DNA of 23,150 nucleotides from Thermoprotei archaeon (GTDB lineage: Archaea > Thermoproteota > Thermoprotei > Thermofilales > B20-G17): positions 1 through 23,150 of the forward strand of contig QMRW01000007.1 of the NCBI GenBank assembly GCA_003650785.1, written 5' to 3'. The notes under the pieces were generated by a model. That model saw only the letters and a list, made by a program, of their open reading frames with translations. It did no database searches and was not told the origin of the DNA. Shown here piece after piece: positions 6,653 to 13,216 of the stretch; positions within the stretch are counted from its first letter, which is position 1; each line of letters starts with the position of its first letter. A program made the position numbers and the translations under genes.

Positions 6653-7921
6653 ATGAGAACCTCTAGAATACCAGGTTTCTATAAACTACCTATAGAAGAG
6701 AGACTTCGAAAGGTTGTAGAATTCGCATCACTTCACGAGGATGATATAGAACTTCTTAGGAAGTGGGGCAACCTGGAGCCTAAGATAGCGGATATAATGA
6801 TTGAGAATGTAATAGGAACTATGTCCTACCCCCTAGCAGTAGCGGTCAATTTCCTAATAAATAAGAGAGACTACATGGTTCCTATGGTTATTGAAGAACC
6901 ATCTGTAGTTGCTGCCGCTAGCCATGCAGCTAAACTCACGAGAGAGAGTGGAGGAATAGATGCTATAGCCACTGACTCTATCATGATAGGCCAAGTTCAA
7001 GTAGTTAAAGTCCATGATCCAGCCTACAAGAGGATACTTGTATTAGAGCATAGAGATCAAATTCTCGAGATAGCCAATGAAAAGGATCCAATACTAGTGA
7101 AGCTTGGAGGAGGAGCTAAAGACTTAGAGGTTAAGATTATAGAGTCCCCATTAGGACCTATGCTCGTAGTGTACCTTTTAGTAGATGTCAAGGATGCCAT
7201 GGGTGCTAATGCTGTGAACACTATGTGTGAAGCTATAGCACCCTACATACAAGAGCTCACTGGTGGTAGAGTCTATCTAAGAATAGTCTCTAACCTTGCC
7301 GATAGGAGGATTGTTAGAGCAAGAACAAAGGTCAAGAAGGATGTACTAGGAGGGGAGGAAGTAGTAGAAGGTATACTATATGCATGGGCATTTGCTGCTG
7401 CAGATCCATATAGAGCAGCTACACATAATAAGGGTATAATGAATGGAGTAGTAGCAGTCGCTAGAGCTACTGCACAGGACTGTAGAGCTCTAGAAGCTGG
7501 TGCCCATGCCTACGCTGCTAAAGGTGGAGTGTACAGACCACTTAGCATCTGGGAAAAGGATGAGAATGGGGATCTAGTCGGAAGTTTAGAAATGCCTATG
7601 CCAGTGGGTATAGTAGGTGGAGCTACTAAAGTCCATCCAGTAGCCAGAGTATCTCTTAAGATCCTAGGTGTTAAGACAGCAAGGGAATTAGCCGAAGTAA
7701 TGGGAGCAGTAGGCTTAGCACAGAATCTAGCTGCTCTCAAAGCACTAGCTACAGAGGGGATTCAAAAAGGGCACATGAGACTACATGCTAGAAATCTAGC
7801 AATAATGGCAGGAGCACCCAGGGATCTAGTGGATAAGATCGCCGAGAGTATGATTAGGGAAGGTAATATAAGTTATGCTAGGGCCAAGGAGCTAGTGGAA
7901 GAATTCACTTATAAAAGTTAG
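6653..7921 (+). CDS. Hydroxymethylglutaryl-CoA reductase, class II type
   Basis: 422 residues. The enzyme reduces (or in some bacteria oxidises) between HMG-CoA and mevalonate; in archaea it supplies isoprenoid lipid ethers. Catalytic residues of the family are all visible: Glu81/82 in MVIEEPSVV, Lys260 in HNKGIMNG, Asp276 in TAQDCRA, His374 in KGHMRLH. The cofactor motif DAMGAN lies at 181-186. The wording ENVIGTMSYPLAVAVNF and EEPSVVAAASHAAKL matches class II enzymes (Pseudomonas mevalonii type, also Archaeoglobus), not the class I form of most archaea, and there is no membrane anchor. I choose the ATG at 6653, with GGAG at 6644-6647; an in-frame TTG at 6641 would add four residues. The 3' end overlaps the next, convergent gene by 4 bases. 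Confidence 0.93.
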   Translation: MRTSRIPGFYKLPIEERLRKVVEFASLHEDDIELLRKWGNLEPKIADIMIENVIGTMSYPLAVAVNFLINKRDYMVPMVIEEPSVVAAASHAAKLTRESGGIDAIATDSIMIGQVQVVKVHDPAYKRILVLEHRDQILEIANEKDPILVKLGGGAKDLEVKIIESPLGPMLVVYLLVDVKDAMGANAVNTMCEAIAPYIQELTGGRVYLRIVSNLADRRIVRARTKVKKDVLGGEEVVEGILYAWAFAAADPYRAATHNKGIMNGVVAVARATAQDCRALEAGAHAYAAKGGVYRPLSIWEKDENGDLVGSLEMPMPVGIVGGATKVHPVARVSLKILGVKTARELAEVMGAVGLAQNLAALKALATEGIQKGHMRLHARNLAIMAGAPRDLVDKIAESMIREGNISYARAKELVEEFTYKS

Positions 7922-8388
7922 AACCCTAAGTTCTTTCGTCTGTATATCTCTAGTGTCTCTTTAGCCTCGGGATTTGGATACTCATCAATATACTTGCTGA
8001 GAATACCAATAACACTCTCCATTGAAGCACCCTCGATCTTAATTATGGTTGGCTCTACTGGAACAGCCCAGTACTTATATTTTACTTCATCACCTCTAGT
8101 CTCAAACCTAGGCGTACTCTTCAATGTAAAGATCCTATGGAAGGCTTTGTAATAGCTATCGATATATCTTACTTGAATCGCTCCAATATGATCATCTCCA
8201 ATACTGAGCTCATAGATAGAAAGTTTAGAGCCATCCGGGAGGTGTTGCTCAAAGATAGGTACTACATTAAGACCCATACTAACTAGGTATCTTATAAACT
8301 TCAATAGATCCTTGACCTTAATCTGAAGCTCAATTCCCTCAATTTCCATACTATCTTCTTTATCCAAGGTTAGCTTACTCTTATACAT
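7918..8388 (-). CDS. Hypothetical protein (156 aa)
   Basis: I do not recognise a family. The frame is well formed, with mixed charge and no membrane segment or signal peptide. The N-terminal half (IQIKVKDLLKFIRYLVSMG) looks like a helix following a strand, and the rest alternates short strands with charged loops, suggesting a small alpha/beta domain. The conserved-looking stretch KYKYWAVPVEPTIIKIEG lies in the second half. Start choices are the ATG at 8388 and the ATG at 8349 (MEIEGIELQ); the second gives a product that opens directly on the first strand, and GGATAAAG-like sequence precedes it. Its stop overlaps the HMG-CoA reductase stop by 4 bases on the opposite strand. The function cannot be inferred from its neighbours. 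Confidence 0.65.
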   Translation of the reverse strand: MYKSKLTLDKEDSMEIEGIELQIKVKDLLKFIRYLVSMGLNVVPIFEQHLPDGSKLSIYELSIGDDHIGAIQVRYIDSYYKAFHRIFTLKSTPRFETRGDEVKYKYWAVPVEPTIIKIEGASMESVIGILSKYIDEYPNPEAKETLEIYRRKNLGF

Positions 8389-8512
8389 TTCGATGAGTTA
8401 GTGCAGAGGAAGGTAGTACTGATTTGAGGAGGTAGCAATAAGGATCAGTATACTGTCCAATACTATCTGTCACTAGGAGACTCTAAAAGAGCTGGAAGTG
8501 TAGTTCCACATC

Positions 8513-8535
8513 TAGTTGTTGTCAACTACTTTTTT
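8513..8535. repeat. Hairpin followed by a T run between two minus-strand genes
   Basis: TAGTTG and CAACTA (8513-8518 and 8523-8528) form a 6-bp stem with loop TTGT, followed on the plus strand by CTTTTTT. It looks like an intrinsic terminator on the plus strand, but no plus-strand gene ends here; on the minus strand it lies just after the nucleotidyltransferase stop. Confidence 0.3.
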
Positions 8536-8556
8536 GAACTAGCTATAGTTCCAGGT

Positions 8557-9312
8557 CTATACCTTTCTAAATAGGAATTCGAATATACGATCTACCTCTA
8601 CATGATTGAGCTTCTCATATCTTTCAGTAGAGCCAATGTCGTACCAGAATGCACTGGTTATGTATGGGATTACTGTATAACCTCGTTTTATAAGCTCTGG
8701 AATTATGTCGCCCATTATGTCCATACTTTTCTTTAGTAATCCTTTCTCCTGTAGGAGCTCTAGAGTCCATCCTTCTATAGCTAGAATACCTATAGTAACT
8801 GGAAGGTCTAGAGAGGGCTTCTCTATGAGTTTTACTATTCTTCCATTCTTAACTTCAGCAACACCCACTCTAACTCTATATCCTTTAGCAAGAGCTACTG
8901 TACATGCTGCTTTCATCCTATGGTGTGTATTCAGCATCTCGGTTATGTTAATGTTTGATAGGATATCACCATAGTATATTAAGAGAGTATCTTCTAAATT
9001 GAAAGCACCTTGCTTAAACGCATTAAGTAGTGCTCCGCCTGTTCCAGGTAAATTAGGATCATCACACACATATACTATGTTTACTCCAAATCTACTCCCA
9101 TTTTCAAAATAATTGATTATTTGTTTATATTTATATCCAACTAACATTACTATATGTTTAATTCTATGGTAGCTTAGAAGTCTAACTATATACTCTAGTA
9201 GTGGTTTTTGATTTATACCTATAGGTAGCATTGTCTTCTGAAAGTAGAATGTTAATGGTCTAAGTCTTGTACCTTCTCCACCACATAGCACTAATGCAAT
9301 GGTACGCTTCAT
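8557..9312 (-). CDS. Sugar-1-phosphate nucleotidyltransferase
   Basis: 251 residues forming one Rossmann-like NTP-transferase domain. The N-terminal signature ALVLCGGEGTRLRPLT binds the nucleotide, with the conserved Lys in QKTMLPI next to it. Metal-site Asp lies in LLIYYGDIL, EKPS follows in the substrate region, and FWYDIGSTERYEKLN near the C-terminus is the second metal/substrate motif. It would join a sugar 1-phosphate and NTP to an NDP-sugar plus pyrophosphate for glycan or glycolipid synthesis. The lack of a C-terminal left-handed beta-helix fits short glucose-1-phosphate thymidylyl- or mannose-1-phosphate guanylyltransferase-like archaeal proteins; specificity cannot be read. I choose ATG at 9312 (MKRTIALVL) over an in-frame GTG at 9318. 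GGTG precedes it on the minus strand. Confidence 0.88.
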   Translation of the reverse strand: MKRTIALVLCGGEGTRLRPLTFYFQKTMLPIGINQKPLLEYIVRLLSYHRIKHIVMLVGYKYKQIINYFENGSRFGVNIVYVCDDPNLPGTGGALLNAFKQGAFNLEDTLLIYYGDILSNINITEMLNTHHRMKAACTVALAKGYRVRVGVAEVKNGRIVKLIEKPSLDLPVTIGILAIEGWTLELLQEKGLLKKSMDIMGDIIPELIKRGYTVIPYITSAFWYDIGSTERYEKLNHVEVDRIFEFLFRKV

Positions 9313-9369
9313 GAACACACCATTAGAATTGAATACAAGATCGATTTAAACTTTAGTTTAGCTTATCTC

Positions 9370-9645
9370 TCACTTGAGGATTAATAGAGGGAATATTATT
9401 ACTAATAAAGCTATTAGCATCAATATTGCTATCAATATCATTAATTTAGCTATGTTCACATCAGTAGCATATACGATTGGTATGGGACCAATCATTACTA
9501 GTGCACCTTTCTTTACCTCACGCTTCTCCTCGGCTTTAGGATATTTTTTAAAGGTTAATAGAATACTGAGGAGTATGTATGCGAGAATAAGTAGAATACC
9601 TCCCACTATAAGTAGTAATCCTATTTGAACTAGTAGGTCACCCAT
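9370..9645 (-). CDS. TIGR00304/DUF131-type small membrane protein
   Basis: 91 residues with two hydrophobic segments: residues about 5-32 (VQIGLLLIVGGILLILAYIL) and 67-90, separated by a basic/acidic loop (KKYPKAEEKREVKKG). The middle motif GALVMIGPIPIVYATD is the hallmark of the archaeal TIGR00304 family of unknown function. The start ATG at 9645 has GGGTGAT just upstream on the minus strand. It lies 57 bases upstream of the nucleotidyltransferase start on the same strand, so the two may share a transcript, and it is divergent from the SWIM gene. A plus-strand frame over the same bases is a shadow. Confidence 0.8.
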   Translation of the reverse strand: MGDLLVQIGLLLIVGGILLILAYILLSILLTFKKYPKAEEKREVKKGALVMIGPIPIVYATDVNIAKLMILIAILMLIALLVIIFPLLILK

Positions 9646-9722
9646 TCTATCACCCTATGATACCATATTCTTTCTCCTCCAAGATATTATTATATTCTCC
9701 CAATGTATTATACTTGGAGGTC

Positions 9723-10046
9723 ATGTCTAAAGAAGCTCTAGATTCAAGATATACACATAAGGTACTAGAAAAAGCAGAGAAATTAATCAGTGAGGGGAGA
9801 GTATATCAGGTGAGTAAGATACTATTTTACATTATAGGCTTCCATGGTAAGTACTTTGTCAACGTAGAGGAAGGTAAGTTCAAGTGCACGTGTAAGGGAT
9901 ATAAAAGGAGAGGACTATGTTCTCATATAGTGGCAGTACTTCTACTAATGTCTAGAGAAGACTACAAGCGTAAACTTGATGAAGCTATGAAGAAAAGATT
10001 AGAGCTCAATCTGGAGTACATCAGAAGGGGGGCTATTCCACGATAG
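9723..10046 (+). CDS. SWIM zinc-finger protein
   Basis: 107 residues with one SWIM motif, CxC-x8-CxH: Cys55, Cys57, Cys66, His68 (KCTCKGYKRRGLCSH). The sequence before it (YFVNVEEGKFKCTC) is the expected beta hairpin. The N-terminal helix (HKVLEKAEKLISEG) and C-terminal basic helix complete a small single-domain protein common in archaea. SWIM domains bind zinc and are linked to nucleic-acid or protein contacts, for example Sws1 with Rad51 paralogues in eukaryotes. Whether this one works with recombination proteins is not shown here. The frame is open from 9657, but I choose the ATG at 9723: GGAGGT (9716-9721) and an A/T box near 9687-9695 support it. It ends one base before the convergent YkgJ-type gene. 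Confidence 0.8.
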   Translation: MSKEALDSRYTHKVLEKAEKLISEGRVYQVSKILFYIIGFHGKYFVNVEEGKFKCTCKGYKRRGLCSHIVAVLLLMSREDYKRKLDEAMKKRLELNLEYIRRGAIPR

Positions 10047-10047
10047 C

Positions 10048-10500
10048 TTAGGGTCTCCCCATCCTATCCCATAGTTCAACAGCTTTCCTGACAACATAAC
10101 GTATATTACTACTTCTATTGACACCCCTACAAATGGAGTCGATGTAAACATGTAGAATTTCACCATTATACTCGTATATGGCCTCTTCACTACTCGAGGA
10201 TCTTAAGGGCTTTTCACTTATGTAGAATGGATAGATTCTACATACTCTAGGTCTCTCAGGATATATCAGACAACTATATAATCCACTACCAATACTATGC
10301 AGAAAGATACAGGTTCCATCATATTTTGGAAGGAGATAGTATTTGCCATTTAAAGATATTACTACTGGACCATATTTGATTCTGTAGTACATAGCTTCTC
10401 CTGGAGTTAAACTTATAAGAAAACTCCTACAACACGTTCCACATCTAATACAGGTCCATCCCCTAACTCTTCTCCATGGGACATATTTATGTCCTACCAT
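10048..10500 (-). CDS. YkgJ-type cysteine-cluster protein (putative Zn/Fe-chelating domain)
   Basis: 150 residues. The N-terminal cluster CIRCGTCC (Cys17, Cys20, Cys23, Cys24) is followed by GTCIFL, YSCLIYPERPRVCRIYPF and a late ICRG cysteine, the pattern of the YkgJ/UPF0153 family, which is thought to bind zinc or an Fe-S cluster. Its biological role is not established; some relatives modify or chaperone flagellin or act with methyltransferases. The start ATG at 10500 has no clear ribosome binding site, so the transcript is probably leaderless. It is convergent with the SWIM gene, with one base between the stops. Confidence 0.8.
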   Translation of the reverse strand: MVGHKYVPWRRVRGWTCIRCGTCCRSFLISLTPGEAMYYRIKYGPVVISLNGKYYLLPKYDGTCIFLHSIGSGLYSCLIYPERPRVCRIYPFYISEKPLRSSSSEEAIYEYNGEILHVYIDSICRGVNRSSNIRYVVRKAVELWDRMGRP

Positions 10501-10802
10501 TCCATTTATTTCACTGTAATGAACAATAAAAAGCTACACCATAGAGTTCACATAAGTGCCCCTAATATTATTCAAAAAATTCTAATATTGGATTTTATCA
10601 TAGGATTACATTAAAGTTCCTGTGTACCTCCTCATCGTCAAATTAAATCCCATATTCTATTCAGTATACTACTTAGTAAAACTATGAATCTTCATAAGCA
10701 ATAGATAAGCTAGACAAGGATTGTTCCTCACCTCTACCGTTAAACTGTCTAGGAAAAGCTTAAAATCTACTATGTGAGCGATGATTAGGGGTAGTAGAGT
10801 GT
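10501..10802. other. 302-base intergenic region before the ribosomal/KEOPS operon
   Basis: AT-rich sequence between divergent genes. I see no open frame of note, tRNA or clear repeat. It must hold the promoter of the YkgJ-type gene on the left and of the eS24 operon on the right. Confidence 0.6.
10759..10767 (+). promoter_or_regulatory. Box A for the eS24-eS31-Kae1-Bud32 operon
   Basis: CTTAAAATC preceded by GAAAAG (a purine-rich BRE-like stretch) lies about 40 bases before the eS24 ATG, predicting a leader of roughly 15 bases. Confidence 0.5.
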
Positions 10803-11105
10803 ATGGAGAGACCATACCAAGTAGACATTAAGGAGGATAGAGTCAATAAGCTATTAGGTAGGAGAGAGGTGAAACTTATAATTAGGCATGAATTTAGAGG
10901 TACCCCATCTAGAAGGGATGTCAAGGAGATACTGTCAAAGATATTTGATATTCCACCAGAGAATATATACATCAGGCGTATAGAGACCATATATGGATCG
11001 TGTATAAGTGAAGTACATGCACACCTATATTTTGATAAGGAAAGAGGTGAAGCCTTAGAACCAGAGTACATAAAGGAGAGGGATAGGAGAGGTGAGGAAA
11101 AATAG
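10803..11105 (+). CDS. rps24e: 30S ribosomal protein eS24
   Basis: 100 residues, the expected size. The family pattern is clear: VDIKEDRVNKLLGRREVK near the N-terminus, IRHEFRGTPSRRDVKEIL, then the RNP-like core ENIYIRRIETIYGS and a charged tail. It is a structural protein of the small ribosomal subunit. The ATG at 10803 is the only good start. It is the first gene of a run of four on this strand: eS24, eS31, Kae1 and Bud32. The last bases, GAGGTGAGGAAAAATAG, also serve as the ribosome binding site for eS31, whose frame appears to begin within the eS24 stop codon region. Confidence 0.95.
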   Translation: MERPYQVDIKEDRVNKLLGRREVKLIIRHEFRGTPSRRDVKEILSKIFDIPPENIYIRRIETIYGSCISEVHAHLYFDKERGEALEPEYIKERDRRGEEK

Positions 11106-11263
11106 TAGCACATGTTCATAAACTATATGAGTATGACTATAAAACAGGTAAAATAAGATTGAAAAATAAGAAATGCCCACGCTGTGGATCCATAATGGCT
11201 CACCACAAACAGCCAGTTGAGAGATGGGCCTGTGGAAAGTGTGGATATACAGAGTTTCTCTAA
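11102..11263 (+). CDS. rps27ae: 30S ribosomal protein eS31 (S27ae), probable AUA start
   Basis: 53 residues with the eS31 zinc ribbon: Cys25/Cys28 (KKCPRCGS) and Cys44/Cys47 (WACGKCGYTEFL), and the family N-terminal motif VHKLYEYD. It is a small-subunit ribosomal protein. The frame is open from the TGA at 11093 and contains no ATG, GTG or TTG before the conserved VHKLYE block; TTG at 11159 would cut into the domain. The best start is ATA at 11102, overlapping the eS24 TAG as ATAG and preceded by GAGGTGAGG (11089-11097) at normal spacing. Either an AUA codon initiates by coupling to eS24, or a base is misread here. An ATG at 11112 is out of frame. It is followed after 63 bases by Kae1. Confidence 0.85.
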   Translation: MVAHVHKLYEYDYKTGKIRLKNKKCPRCGSIMAHHKQPVERWACGKCGYTEFL

Positions 11264-11326
11264 TGAACTTAGGTAGTAATAGTTCGGGAGATGTATTATC
11301 GACCATGACCCGGAGGTAGGGAACCT

Positions 11327-12337
11327 ATGGAACGACCTGTAGTACTAGGTATAGAGAGTACAGCACATACTTTTGGAGTAGGTATAGCTTCCTATGATGG
11401 TACTATATTAGCTAATGAGTACTCCGTCTACAAGCCTACTACTGGAGGTATACATCCCAGAGAAGCCGCAGAGCATCATGCTAAGGTAGCAGCAGACGTG
11501 GTAAGTAGAGCTGTGAAGAAAGCTGGCATAAAGCTAGAGGACTTGGATGGAATAGCCATATCACTAGGACCGGGAATGGGTCCATGTCTAAGAGTGGGTG
11601 CTACTATAGCTAGAGCTCTCTCATATAAGCTCTCTATCCCTCTTATACCTGTCAATCATGCTATAGCCCATTTCGAGATAGCTAGAAGCTCGACCGAACT
11701 ATTCGATCCTCTTATAGTATTCATATCAGGAGGAAATACTATGATAGCGGCATATGAAGAAGGTAGATATAGGGTCTTTGGGGAGACTTTAGATATATCT
11801 CTGGGGAACTGTCTAGATACCTTTACTAGAGAGACAGAACTAGGGTTTCCAGGACCACCCATTCTAGAGCAGATGATGAGTAAAGCCAAGGAGTTTGTAG
11901 AACTACCCTATACCGTAAAAGGTCAAGATCTCTCGTTTTCCGGACTGCTTACAGCAGCACTAAGGGCTCTCAAGGAGGGTTATAGGATAGAGGATATCTC
12001 AATGAGTCTACTAGAGACAGCGTATGCTATGGTAGTAGAGGTAACGGAGAGAGCATTAGTACATACTGGGAAGCGTGAGATAGTACTTACAGGTGGTGTA
12101 GCTAGGAGCAGGAGACTTACTGAAATGCTGAACATCATGGTTAAAGCCCATGATGTTAAGTTCGGAGTGGTACCTCCACAATATGCTGGGGATAATGGTG
12201 CAATGATAGCACTGACAGGAGCAGTGGAGTTGAAGTATGGTATTACCATAAGGATTGAAGATAGTTCTATAAGACCTAAGTGGAGGGTGGATCAAGTAGA
12301 TGTCCCATGGTATTACTACTACAGGGATCTCAGGTGA
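11327..12337 (+). CDS. kae1: KEOPS complex tRNA threonylcarbamoyladenosine synthase subunit Kae1
   Basis: 336 residues, the usual length for the archaeal protein. It is an ASKHA-fold enzyme that, with Bud32, Cgi121 and Pcc1, transfers threonylcarbamoyl to adenine 37 of ANN-decoding tRNAs. Visible landmarks are GIESTAHTFGVG (8-19), the metal-binding His111 and His115 in NHAIAHFE, FISGGNT, GNCLDTFTRE (usually GNALDTFARE), and the metal-site Asp289 in YAGDNGAMIA. The ATG at 11327 has GGAGGTAGGG about ten bases upstream. The 3' end overlaps bud32 by 38 bases in a different frame, a tight coupling in keeping with the Kae1-Bud32 fusions of some methanogens. Confidence 0.96.
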   Translation: MERPVVLGIESTAHTFGVGIASYDGTILANEYSVYKPTTGGIHPREAAEHHAKVAADVVSRAVKKAGIKLEDLDGIAISLGPGMGPCLRVGATIARALSYKLSIPLIPVNHAIAHFEIARSSTELFDPLIVFISGGNTMIAAYEEGRYRVFGETLDISLGNCLDTFTRETELGFPGPPILEQMMSKAKEFVELPYTVKGQDLSFSGLLTAALRALKEGYRIEDISMSLLETAYAMVVEVTERALVHTGKREIVLTGGVARSRRLTEMLNIMVKAHDVKFGVVPPQYAGDNGAMIALTGAVELKYGITIRIEDSSIRPKWRVDQVDVPWYYYYRDLR

Positions 12338-12974
12338 ACTAATTAGTATAGGAGCTGAGGCTATACTGGTAAAGATAAATTGGTACGGTCTACCAGCGAT
12401 AAAGAAGATTCGAGTGAGCAAGGCCTACAGACATCCAGTACTAGATAGACACCTAAGAGTTAAGAGGACTATAAGCGAAGCAAAACTACTTACAGAGGCA
12501 CATAGAATAGGAGTTGCAGTACCCACACTCTATGATGTAGATCTGAAAGAGTGTACTCTAACTATGGAGTATATCGATGGTATTAAGGCTAGGGATATAG
12601 TTAACTCTATGGATAGAAGAGATCTTAAGGATCTATTCAATAAACTAGGTTACTATGTAGGATTACTGCATAAAGTTGGAATTATACATGGCGATCTAAC
12701 TACCTCTAATGTTCTAATAACAGAGAGAGGTCCCTTTCTAATAGACTTTGGCCTGGGAGCATTTTCAAACTACCTTGAAGATAGAGGAGTTGATGTACAC
12801 CTTCTACTAAGAGTACTTGAAAGTACACATTATAAAGTAGCTAAGGAAGCCTTCGAATACTTTGTAGAGGGATATAGAGAAGCCTTTCCAAGTATAGTAG
12901 AAGACCTATTGAGTAAGATACGTGATATAAGAATGAGAGGTAGATATATCATTAGGAAACGTGTACAGTACTGA
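12300..12974 (+). CDS. bud32: KEOPS kinase/ATPase subunit Bud32
   Basis: 224 residues, a minimal protein-kinase-like ATPase. The N-terminal SIGAEAILVKI replaces the glycine loop, the Lys is in IKKIRVSKAYRHPVLD, the catalytic motif HGDLTTSNVL has His130-Gly131-Asp132, and DFGLG carries the metal Asp149. The C-terminal tail RGRYIIRKRVQY is typical. It switches on Kae1 within KEOPS for t6A synthesis. The ATG at 12300 lies inside kae1 and gives a 38-base overlap; no other start exists before the conserved GAEA block, so the overlap looks genuine. The N-terminal extension MSHGITTTGISGEL is about ten residues longer than common. Confidence 0.95.
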   Translation: MSHGITTTGISGELISIGAEAILVKINWYGLPAIKKIRVSKAYRHPVLDRHLRVKRTISEAKLLTEAHRIGVAVPTLYDVDLKECTLTMEYIDGIKARDIVNSMDRRDLKDLFNKLGYYVGLLHKVGIIHGDLTTSNVLITERGPFLIDFGLGAFSNYLEDRGVDVHLLLRVLESTHYKVAKEAFEYFVEGYREAFPSIVEDLLSKIRDIRMRGRYIIRKRVQY

Positions 12975-12989
12975 CTAAAATTCTCGTCA

Positions 12990-13000
12990 AATTTATATAT
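12990..13000 (+). promoter_or_regulatory. TATA box before the Glu/Trp micro-gene
   Basis: AATTTATATAT is centred about 34 bases before the ATG at 13030 and lies in the 55-base gap after bud32. It is a strong archaeal box A with no other gene to serve. Confidence 0.65.
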
Positions 13001-13029
13001 CTGTAACTACACTTCCACCATGTGATCAT

Positions 13030-13131
13030 ATGCTTCCTGAGGAGGAAGAGGAAGAAGAGGAGTGGGAGGAACTAGAGGAGGAATTCTTTGAAGAAGAGGA
13101 ATGGGAAGAGGAATGGGAGGAGTGGGAATAG
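13030..13131 (+). CDS. 33-residue poly-Glu/Trp micro-protein
   Basis: The frame opens with ATG and ends in TAG. Of 33 residues, 23 are Glu, four are Trp (12, 25, 29, 32) and two are Phe (19, 20); there is no Lys, Arg, His or Asp. A run of eight Glu spans residues 4-11. Both Glu codons are used (GAA and GAG), unlike a simple repeat expansion. A TATA box lies 34 bases upstream, and GTGATC at 13022-13027 matches the anti-Shine-Dalgarno end of archaeal 16S rRNA, though the spacing to ATG is short. I know of no family. The charge and regular aromatic spacing suggest a nucleic-acid mimic or a ligand for a basic protein, which is inference. Confidence 0.6.
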   Translation: MLPEEEEEEEEWEELEEEFFEEEEWEEEWEEWE

Positions 13132-13216
13132 AGTATAACACACTAATAGTAAGCTCTTGGTACTATACGTCCACTAGAGATTACTCCCATGTCAGAGCTT
13201 TGAAAAGAACCAGAAT

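Noticed and set aside
9374..9628. Plus-strand frame of 84 codons
   Set aside because: It is the reverse of the TIGR00304-type membrane gene, whose family motif and ribosome binding site are clear.
10780..10802. GCGATGA near the eS24 start as a C/D box RNA
   Set aside because: It differs from the C box consensus and no D box with paired ends was found at a suitable distance.
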